Below, piece after piece: positions 55,328 through 64,000 of a DNA stretch of 64,000 bases; within the stretch, counting starts at the first letter, position 1; each line of letters starts with the position of its first letter. Made by a program: the position numbers and the translations under genes. Below the pieces are notes generated by a model. The model did no database searches. It was not told the origin of the DNA and saw nothing but the letters and a program-made list of their open reading frames with translations. The DNA is taken from the NCBI RefSeq assembly GCF_030272615.1, contig NC_081409.1, positions 530,692,291 to 530,756,290 of the forward strand, given 5' to 3'. This DNA comes from Cryptomeria japonica (Eukaryota > Streptophyta > Pinopsida > Cupressales > Cupressaceae).

Positions 55328-56775
55328 AAACATGCTTCTCACCATCAACCTAAGTGGAGGGAAAAGATACTACCTTCAACATCACAAGAAATAAATACTC
55401 AGCGAACTTAGGAAGAGTATGAAAATGAAAAAGAAGAATTGGCAATCAAGAGAGAAGAAGCAACTGGTAATCAAGTTCCAATTGTATCGACAATAACACT
55501 ACAAGGAGTATAAATCCCAGAAGACATGAGAGAAGAAATCAAAGGAATTAAAGTTATTTGTACCACTGAACATTTTGGTCACATATACACGTAGAACGCA
55601 AATAGATGATTCAGAAATTAACTCGAATGAGTATGAATGGGGTCCAGATCATCTCTTAGATACATCTACTACAGAAACTCCTCAAGAATCTAGTGATATC
55701 ATAGACGAAGCATAAGAGATAATACGCTTAAAGTTGCAAAAGGAAATAGAGGAAATTAGACTAAAAAGACAAGGAGACTATGAACAATAGTTGAAAGAAG
55801 AAAGAACACAAGAAAATTCTTCACCTACTATATCTCCCTCTAATGAGATAGAACAAATTAGGTATGGAACTACAAAAGAATAATTATAAGCTATAGAAGC
55901 AGGACCAGTCATCAGTCCATAAGAAGCTGAATGGAAAAGACGATAGAGACTAACAGAGCCATCAAGGTTATGTCAACAGGTATGTCAAATACAAGTGATC
56001 AATGAACCAAACCATGAAGGAACTTGCAACATCAAAGATGTAGATATTGATACTATACATACTTTTACTAAATCACTTGAAGAAGAGTCAAAAACTTCAT
56101 CTTATGACTCTGATCACTCTGACATAAGCTCTATTTATGATAATACCTATTCGACATCAAACTATGACTACTTCATCATGAATGTCGAGATTCTACCTGT
56201 TGGCCATGTTACTGTCACACCACGATATGTAGTCGAGTCTGAAGTAGAAGACGGTGCTAGTGGTAGGTCTATTGGGTTAGGTCCCCTAAATATTAACATG
56301 CACTTCGATAATCATGTTGTAACTCTTCCCAATCTTGAGACACTTACGCAAGGTAGTCTTCTGGAACTTAACTTATCGGTCTAAAGTTATGATGATAATA
56401 CCGTGAACTCCCTTGAACCTATTAAAACTTTATCCTTGGTACATCCTGAATTGATTTACTATACTCTTCAAAACCAACCTTTGAGTATACCTACCTTTGC
56501 CAATGACTATACCTTAGCCTTCTATCTTAATGTAGTTGAGCCAATGGACTCTTCCACCAGTGAACAAAGTGAGAACATGACAATAGCAAGTGTCAAGTAT
56601 CTTAGTCATAAAATCAAAAAAAGAAAAATAAGAGATCTAATGGCGAAAACCACACTGTGGCGATGTCAGAATAAAAAATAATAAAAATAAAGCACGTACC
56701 TAATGATGAAAACCTCTCTGAGGCGCCTGAAGGTGAGATACTTGACATTTTGCCTGATCACTTTCAAGAGTGATC
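55328..56775 (+). pseudogene. Element B linker between G-patch and RT
   Basis: An acidic, low-complexity linker in more than one frame (for example 55995-56384, with SYDSDHSDISSIYDN). It corresponds to 23332-24297 of A and ends with a region containing two GAAAA hairpin motifs (56641-56733). No enzymatic domain is recognised. Confidence 0.6.
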
Positions 56776-57850
56776 ATCAGTGCTAATTGAACCTACACAA
56801 ATAGTAAATATTGGAATAGAAGAAGCTCATCACACCATACATGTAGCTCAATCCTTGTCAGCTGAAGAACTAAAAGAATTTGGTGATTTCTTCACAGAAA
56901 AGAAGATCGATTTTGCATGGACATATGCTGATATGTCAAGTCTATATCCTCACCTCATCATGCATCATCTCTCTATTACTCTTGGAGTTAAACCTCTTAA
57001 GAAAAAACTCCAAAAATGCATCCTTACATTGCATTGCTTGTTAAGGCTGAGCTAAAAAAATTGCTAAAATCTGGATTTATCAGAGCAATTGATTATGTCG
57101 AATGGATATCTAATATTGTACCTATTTCTAAACCTGACAAATCAATCCGTGTTTGCACTGATTTCAAATATTTAAACAAGGCCTATCCAAAGGATGATTT
57201 TTCACTACCCAATATAGAAATGATCATAGACATGACTATTGGCTATGAAATGTACTCTTTAATGGATGGTTTTTTAGGATGTAATCAGATCAAAATTGCA
57301 CTTGAGGATCAAGAGAAAACAACATTCACCTATGCATAGGGAACCTTCGACTGGAATGTAATGCCCTTTGGTTTAAAGAATGCAGGTGCTACTTATCAAA
57401 GAGCCATAACAATGATTTTTCATGACATGATGCACAAAAATATGGAGGATTATGTCGATGGCACTCTAGTTAAGTCCATGAAAAGATCAACACATCTATC
57501 AGAACTGGGTCCAATATTAGACATGAAGGAAAAATTCAAGCTTAGATTAAATCCTAAGAAATGTACATTTGGAGTTACATCTGGTAAGCTCCTAGGATAT
57601 ATTGTTTCAGTAAAAGGAATTGAAGTGGATCCAAAAAAAGTTAAGGCTGTCGTGGAAATTCCACCTCCAAAGAATATCAGTCAAATGAGAAGTTTGCAAG
57701 GACGCCTCCAATCAATAAGACACTTTATTTCTTAGCTAGAAGATAAGGCTCAACCATTCACAAAGGCATTACGAAAAGGAGTCAAATACAACAGGGATGA
57801 AGATTGTGAACATCATCTAAAACAAATCAAAGACTATCTTTCAAACCCAC
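56776..57850 (+). pseudogene. pol: Element B reverse transcriptase with a changed active site
   Basis: The entry region KIDFAWTYADMSSLYPHLIMHH is followed by a one-base shift near 57010. Then frame 1 carries FIRAIDYVEWISNIVPISK, SIRVCTDFKYLNKAYPKDD, SLMDGFLGCNQI and MPFGLKNAGATYQRA. The catalytic box reads YVDG (about 57451-57462) instead of YVDD, so one metal-binding aspartate is lost by a single A to G change. Stops lie at 57337 and 57733. Compared with A, the box around it is better kept (MPFGLKNAGATYQ). Confidence 0.92.
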
Positions 57851-58320
57851 CTATATTGATGCCACCAATTCAAGGTAAATCATTGATTCTATACATATCA
57901 GCTACAGATACCTCACTAGGGGCACTTCTGGCACAACAGGATGAAAATAAAAAAGAACAAGCTATATATTATATCAATAGAACCTTGGTGTCCTATGAGA
58001 TGAACTATACTATCATAGAAAAAGTTTGTCTGGCATTAGTATTTGCATCACAAAAATTAAGACATTACATGTTAGCACATTCTATTAAGTTGGTGGCTAA
58101 GATTGATCCGCTCAAATATCTTCTCAGCAAAGTAACACTTATAGGAAGATTGGCTAAATGGGTCATGGTTCTTATAGAATTTGATATTGAATATGTAGAA
58201 CGCAAATCCATCAAAGGATAGGTCATTGCAAATCAACTTGTTGATGCTCTGTTTGAAGACAATCAACCTTTGCACATAGAATTTTCAGATGAATCCATCA
58301 TGCACCTTACTCAACAATCA
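57851..58320 (+). pseudogene. pol: Element B first RNase H (Ty3 type)
   Basis: LILYISATDTSLGALLAQQD, IYYINRTLVSYEMNYTIIEK and LAKWVMVLIEFDIEYVERK, in the frame of RT. The first catalytic D is absent (YISATDTS), as in A. A stop lies at 58219. Confidence 0.85.
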
Positions 58321-58880
58321 TGAGAAATGTTCTTTGATGGGTCTTTCACTCAACATGGTTCTGGTGTTGGAATACTTTTTATTACTCCTCAAAAATATTC
58401 AATCCCAAAGGCTTACAAGATTCTCTTCCCTTGCACAAACAACATTGCAAAATATGAAGCTTTGGTAAATGGGATCAAGCTGGCTATCGAATGGAAGGTT
58501 TTTGAATTATGCATCTATGGAGACTCTTAGCTAATCATCAACCAAATAAATGAAATATATCAAACCCGAGATGATAAACCGATGCCTTATAAGAGAATAG
58601 TTGATTATCTCAAGCAATACTTCACCTTTGTATCATTTCAACAGATTCCTAGATCACCAAATAGAACAGCAGATGTTATGGCTACCTTGGCGTCTATACC
58701 ACAACTACAAGAATCTAACTTCCACTTTGAATTCCTGGTGGAAGAGTTACATTATCATGCCTATGATTCTCCTGAGTCCCAGATGGTCTGTTCTATTATT
58801 GGACATAAGTCATCTTGCTACAGCCACATTTACTCTTGCATGACCAAATTATCCCTATTAATCTTACTCATAATGAGAAA
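58321..58880 (+). pseudogene. pol: Element B second RNase H (archaeal-like)
   Basis: MFFDGSFTQHGSGVGILFIT, NNIAKYEALVNGIKLAIEW and CIYGDS keep the D, E and D positions. The residue before YEAL is K, not E. Stops lie at 58321 and 58528. This is the second member of the dual RNase H pair that marks Tat elements. Confidence 0.87.
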
Positions 58881-60177
58881 AGGAACCTAATCTGAAATGC
58901 TTCATGGTACATCATCATCGCTAACAATCTATTTAGGTGAGGTTTGGATAGTACTTTTCTTAGGTGTCTAGAAACTGAATTCCCAACATGCATTATCTGA
59001 AGTCCATGAAGGTATTTGTGGATCTCATTCAAATGGTTAAACTTTAGCTTAGAAAATACTAAGGGTTGGCTATTACTGGCCAAATATGGAGAAAGATGCT
59101 ATAAAATTTGCTAAATCTTGTGAGAAGTGTCAACTACATGGGAATCTCATACATGCTCCAACAAGGGATCTCATACCTTTAATTACACATTGGCCTTTTC
59201 AATAATGGGTGTTTGATCTCATTGGCCAAATATATCCTGCATCATCTAACAGACACAAGTTTATTATAACTGCCACTGAGTACTTCACTAAGTGGGTAGA
59301 AGGGGTTCCACTAATCAAAGCAACCAGTAAACAAGTAGCTCTGTTCATCCTTAACTATATCATCTGCAAGTATGGGATACCTTCTTCCATTGTGACTGAC
59401 AATGGAGGGCAGTTCAAAAACAAAGATCTAGATGAGTTTTGTGAAAAATTCAAAATCAAATAGCACTGGTCATCCATATACTACCCTCAAGGTAATGGAC
59501 AAGCTGAAGCATCTAACAAAAATTTGCTGACTATCTTACACAGAGCAGTAAATAAATCTGGAAAGGATTGGCTTCTGTAGCTCAATCCTGCATTATGGGC
59601 TTATAGAACAAGTATCTGAACACTTACTAGGGCTACTCCTTTTTCCTTGGTGTATGGGTTCAAAGCAGCCTTACCTATTGAGGTGGAAATACCGTCTTTG
59701 AGAGTTTCTTTGCAAGGTCTTGTTACTGATGAAGACTACAAAATATCTCGATTGCAAGAACTCGAGTTGCTAGATGAACATCAGCAAGTGGCATTTGATC
59801 ATCTAAGAGAATACCAAAAGAGAATGTCTAGAGGTTATAACAAGAAAGTTTGACAAAGAGAATTTCAGGTTGGTGACCTTGTTTTAAGAGAAAATCCTAA
59901 AAATCAACAGTTTTGAGACAACAAAGGGAAGTTTGAACCCAACTGGTTGGGTCTCTACATCATTACTGCAGTCTTTGGCTCTAGTTCCTATCAGCTCTCA
60001 ACATCAGAAGGAGAATAGCTCTGTGAACCAATCAACGCCATCCACTTGAAGAAATTCTTCACTTATAATTCTCTGCTCCAACAACCTGTACAGCTAAAAT
60101 GTCCTAAAAAAATCCTAAAAATCCTAAAATGTCCTGAAAAAAAAAAGAGAGAAAAAGATTCTTTGCCAAGCAGGTGA
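58881..60177 (+). pseudogene. pol: Element B integrase, catalytic residues kept
   Basis: In one frame: VHEGICGSHSNG and CEKCQLHGNLIHAP (complete HHCC zinc site, about 59000-59160), VFDLIGQIYP (D), SIVTDNGGQF (D) and GNGQAEASNKN (E). The DD-E residues and the zinc ligands are therefore all present, unlike in A. The C-terminal part has PFSLVYGFKAALPIEVEIPS and FEPNWLGLYII. A ends in LKKYYT, whereas B reads on past LKKFFT to a TGA at 60175-60177. Stops at 58888, 58969, about 59041, 59203, 59461, 59578, 59619, 59851 and others inactivate it. Confidence 0.9.
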
Positions 60178-60198
60178 AAACTTGGTAAACAAGCACCT
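60173..60198 (+). other. Post-pol GAAAA hairpin motif, element B
   Basis: GGTGAAAACTTGGTAAACAA, with a CTTG/CAAG inner stem and a GTG/CAC outer stem, overlapping the pol stop codon. Same form as at 35955-36020 in D with different paired bases. Confidence 0.65.
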
Positions 60199-61475
60199 CT
60201 TATACTCAAGCGCTCCATCTAGCAATGCAAATTTGGCATTTCCCATTTTCATTCCCGCTTTCCTGCATCTTTGCTTTCGCTTGTACATAATTTCTAGTCA
60301 CTTTTGTGACATCCTGGTTCTTTTGGAACCCTCATGGCTTGAAATTGATCAATGTCCTAGTCTTAGCGTAATTGACTGATCAATTTACATGTCCTAAGTA
60401 GTATCAACCAAGTCATCTTTCTATTGGTAGTACCAGGTCATCCAATCCATGTCAGTCACCTGTCTCCAAACTACCGCCGAGTTTTATCACTGAGTAAACA
60501 AGAAAAAAAACAAGACTACTAAACACAATCACTAAACAGTTTGAGATATGCATGAAATTTTCTTTGTGAGCTATTTTTTAAATTGGTTTTCGCATATTAT
60601 TCCTCCTGAGTAAATTGAGGAAGTCTATCTTGACTAAGAGGAGAAAGGATTGGGGGCATAATACTTTTCTTTGTTTTCCTACTTGTAGGAATGAATCTGA
60701 TGATATGGAAACATCTAATCAACTGGGTGTCTGTGATAAGTGCCTTCATATCAAGGTGAAATTGCCACACATACCTTGACTCCACTTATTTGTATGCTAT
60801 AGGGAGGTTGGAATCATTTATTTGTCTGTTTTAGAGAATTTCTTTAATGTGCAATCTGGATGCATGTGTAATATGTCCAAGGATATGAACGAAAAAGGGT
60901 CATTGCAGACACAATAATTAATATTGCATATGAAAAGGAAGGAGCTCTATTTTGCTTTCTCTGTTTGTAAAATGCTCAGTGATGAAAATTAAGCATACCA
61001 AATCCAGTACTATGTATAGGTTGCATTCATTCTAAATTTTATGCATTTAAAGTGATTATGGCATGATAACAATGCTCTCTTTATCTTTTGAATGAGAGTC
61101 TAAAGCAATCGTCATTTTCTCAGCTAAGTGGTCTCTTTTTCATCATCATTTCTCCGATCGAGTACTTGTGTATTGAGATGTTAGCTGCATACATGAGCAT
61201 CTTATATAGATCCATACATTTTATTATATATTTATTTGCATTCATATTATTACATAAAAAATAATAATAAATAGTTGCATTACTAGTTACTCATTTTCAT
61301 CATTTCTTTGCATAAAAAGAAACAAAAACAAACATCCATATTCATAGGCATTCTATTCATCACTACTGAAAATATATGCATACATATAGAATAAAGCATA
61401 TAGACAGACATCTCATAATTAGTCAACACATGTACAATGAAATCAAATCAAAAGCTCGTATATATTATCATAATC
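60199..61475 (+). other. Element B post-pol spacer
   Basis: AT-rich, no gene recognised. GGGGGCAT near 60652 recalls the motif before the polypurine tract in A and D. Confidence 0.45.
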
Positions 61476-63432
61476 TTAGTATCTCATAGTACAAATGATA
61501 TCCATTGTCATATACAATGTCTCACCGGATAAATAATTGTAGAGGCTACAAAAATGGGGTATATAACAAAATCTCAGAGATATAATAAATCTATTTGTAT
61601 GCATCTCCCTCATCACCACATGGAGGAGGTGGTTCCTACTGAACAATGTCCTATTTGGGTGCCCTTGCTCCCTCAGATCAAGCCATATACTAAGAATATG
61701 AAACAACCTATTCTGCTATTGTGACCGCTACACTATAAGCAACGACATAATAGGTTGCCCGACTCATCTGATGTAACACCTATCACTAGAGAGAATCATG
61801 CTCTGCTCTAACCTCAACAAGTTGTCGATCACAATCTGCTCTAACCTCTGCAATTTGTTGGTCCTTCTCTGCAAGCTGCGTTTGTACCATTATCAACTGA
61901 GACTGTAAACCTGTCAATCTAGCCCTCAACAACTGTACTACATCTGGTACCCCCTGCTCTCTCCCAACATCTCCCTCTCTTCCTCCCTTCTCATCCCTCC
62001 ACTACCTAACCTACCTAGGAGCTACTCTCTCCTCCTCACCTCCACCCTTTTCTGCCCTAGCACCGCTAGCCTCAACCCCAAAAACTCCTATGGATCCACC
62101 CTCCCCTCTTTGTCACTGTCTAGCTCCAACTGGTACTCTACTACTACTAGCCCCAAGATCACATCTTTCTTGCCTAGGTACCTCCACTCTCTATCCCTAT
62201 ACCTACCCTTGTCCCTGTCCTTGACCTGGTACCTATTCCTGTGCTGGTGCCACATCCTCAACCTCCTCTATAAGAGGTGCATTCTCTCTAGGATCTGTAA
62301 ACCGAGGAAAATGATGTCTCTCGAACCAATCTCTATATTGGGGTAGTACCCCCACATCTGCTGAATCCTCTAAGTAATCCCATCTCTATCACTGTAACCC
62401 CACTAACTCTTGCATGCTCAGTGCATATGATAGTCTTGGGGCCCATCCTTGTCTTTCCTCCTCTCCATACCAGGCATAGGCTGTGAACTCCTGGGATATA
62501 CCCTATGGTCTCCCATACTCCTCATCACCCTTGATACTACAAACCGCCCAATGATAGACACTAATCTGTCAATGAGAGGTCAAGTCATAAACATGTCCTT
62601 CCTCTGAGCTCTCCAATCATCCCACAACTCTAGACCCCTATAAGGTCTCCATAGTATGACAATCAGATCATCCAACTTCCTCCTCCAATAGTCCATCTTG
62701 CCCAGATGGGGATGAGTAACATAACCTAAATAACAATAAACAATAGGTTGATGCGCCTCTCTCGAATCATCTACTATCAGCCTACATACTGGGATATGCT
62801 CCCATGCCCATATCTGTAGCACTAGAACACCTGCTGCCATGCTCTAACCCTCCCAATACATTATCTCATGCATCTCATGATACATATAGGAAAGAAAACA
62901 TGACCCCCCCCCTAATCTCTCAGGATGGGTCAACAACCTCTCAAGCATCCTGGCCCAACCACAAAGAAAACCTTGTTGTCCTCTATCAGGCATAACAAAA
63001 CAACTAATAATATCTGCTAAAATGCATGCCAAAGGATACTACTCACCATATCTATTCATCAAATCATCCCACATGATGGTGCACTCAAGAATCATCTCAT
63101 CATGAAATAACTTTCTCAATGCTAAAATACCTGGTCACTGAGTAGAATCATAATCAACCTTGTCTCCAGCAAATGGAATCCTCAGAATCCCATTTACATC
63201 CTCTGGTGTAATTGTCATCTCCCCAACTGGTAGATGGAAGGTATTATGCTCTTAATGAAAATGCTCTATGAACGCAGTCAACATCCCATGATTCACATGG
63301 ATATCAAGCATCTATAGAAGGTATCCAAACCCACACAAATCAATATGTTCTCTATCTGCATCTGATAACCCATGAACTAGCCTCATTATCAATGGATATA
63401 CATACCAAAACGGGATATCTGGCAACTGAATC

Positions 63433-63892
63433 TGTAAAATCAAACATAAAAATTGTTAGCAAGTAATCCAAATTGCGCTAAAAATATGCTAAACATCCTC
63501 GTGAAGCCAAATGCACAAAATGAAAAATCAAAAATTGATGTTTAGACCCTCAAAAATACTTGTTGTTTTTCATACGAGTTTTCATAGACATGCAAAAACT
63601 CGTACAAGTAAAGATTACACTCTGCACGAGTAAACATCCCCATATGACAAAACATAACATCGCATGATACAATGGGCAACCAAGAACAATCTTGTATGAG
63701 TCATGGGACCAAACCAGACAACAAAACTTATATGCTCAAATGACAAAACATGAGATGAACAGTTTGTCATACGAAAAATAGTGTTAACCCGCATGACAAA
63801 ATGATGCAAACGACTTCAAACCGAAATGACATGCAAAAAATTCAACAAAAAATTCAAAATTTAAGAAATGCAAAGGCTTAAAATTGATCACT
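63433..63892 (-). other. Predicted intron of the antisense PMD gene in element B
   Basis: On the minus strand the donor is GCG|GTAAGTGATC and the acceptor is TGATTTTACAG|ATTCAG, about 460 bp. The flanking exons align with A while the intron does not, apart from its word array. Confidence 0.65.
63555..63830 (-). repeat. Element B word array in the antisense gene's intron
   Basis: About 12 copies of TTTGTCATATG, CTCGTATGA and ACTTGTACGAG words along the antisense transcript, the same words as in B's leader (51425-51860). Confidence 0.8.
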
Positions 63893-64000
63893 TACCGCTG
63901 GGTCATAGTTTCAAGGTCAATTTTGACATCTCTGGCACTCGAATCAATGCTCCTGGATCAAAATGGCCATTTTTCTTTGAAGAGGGTTTTTCAAATTTCA

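Larger units (their letters stand above)
15345..64000 (+). mobile_element. Element B: Tat-like Ty3/gypsy element, 3' end outside window
   Basis: The 5' LTR is 15345-15791 plus 44779-45352, split by element A. The leader is split by the solo LTR C (45540-50255). Gag-pol runs 52401-60177 and an antisense PMD gene follows at 61476-64000. The 3' LTR is not reached. Protease with DGGA, G-patch, two RNase H domains and an integrase without a chromodomain place it in the Tat group of Ty3/gypsy (established family traits). Confidence 0.85.
61476..64000 (-). pseudogene. Antisense plant-mobile-domain gene of element B
   Basis: The minus strand, in one frame from about 63432 to 61476 with several stops, reads IPFWYVYPLIMRLVHGLSDA, HNTFHLPVGEMTITPEDV (the signature of the plant mobile domain), then VLVLQIWAWEHIPVC and a C-terminal helix (LRARLTGLQSQLIMVQTQLA). 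An upstream exon at 63893-64000 contains FECQRCQN and ends NYDPA. It aligns with FECVQRYQRPAMYGSP of A. The exons are joined over a predicted intron with GTAAGT donor (63892) and TTTTACAG acceptor (about 63433). Position and orientation match the copy in A. A continuation left of the window edge is expected for the first exon. Confidence 0.82.

Noticed and set aside
1-64000. Intact host protein-coding genes, rRNA or tRNA genes
   Set aside because: None could be supported. tRNA-like stretches are primer-binding sites of the retrotransposons.

Overview
This is nuclear DNA from a land plant, most likely a large-genome species such as a gymnosperm (inference). The window is filled with nested, slowly decaying LTR retrotransposons. 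I recognised no intact host gene, rRNA, tRNA or CRISPR array. Most elements look like Ty3/gypsy of the Tat (Ogre-like) kind: protease with DGGA, a G-patch after the protease, an RT, two successive RNase H domains, an integrase without a visible chromodomain, and a long region between pol and the 3' LTR.

Layout, left to right. (E) 1-4132, minus strand: 5' part of a gypsy element with LTR, primer-binding site (PBS), long leader and start of gag. (F) 4133-13450, minus strand: a second element with a partial LTR and PBS at its right end. It carries a large palindromic satellite array (7230-9880), an unrecognised decayed ORF (5539-6978) and a poly(A)-tailed insertion with a perfect 16-bp target duplication (9902-11348). 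(G) 13453-15344: 5' LTR, initiator-Met PBS, long leader and first codons of gag of a Copia element, cut by element B. (B) 15345 to beyond 64000, plus strand: a Tat-like element whose 5' LTR is split by element A and whose leader is split by C. Its gag-pol runs 52401-60177, with an antisense plant-mobile-domain (PMD) gene at 61476-64000. (A) 15792-44778, plus strand: a complete Tat-like element with both LTRs, gag-pol at 20350-27714 and an antisense PMD gene at 39647-42971. (D) 29474-39350, plus strand, inside A: both LTRs but no RT or integrase, only a 947-codon reading frame of unknown function. (C) 45540-50255: a 4.7-kb apparent solo LTR inside B with a perfect 5-bp target duplication.

How the parts fit together. 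A and B have the same plan: LTR, tRNA-Lys-type PBS, long non-coding leader, gag, protease, G-patch, RT, RNase H, second RNase H, integrase, a hairpin motif, spacer, an antisense PMD gene, polypurine tract, LTR. All copies are broken, mostly by nonsense substitutions with few frameshifts.

The most unusual pattern is a set of element-specific word arrays. Each element carries its own short CpG-containing word, repeated roughly every 20-25 bp with unrelated sequence between copies. The word is TAGCGCAT in A, TTGTCGTACGA-like in B, a CGCGTCTGTGT-like word in E, CTGCGCCTATGTC in D and TTCGAGCGAA in F. In A, B and E two clusters flank a conserved leader block. In A and B a third cluster of the same word lies in the predicted intron of the antisense PMD gene, in the same orientation relative to that gene's transcription.
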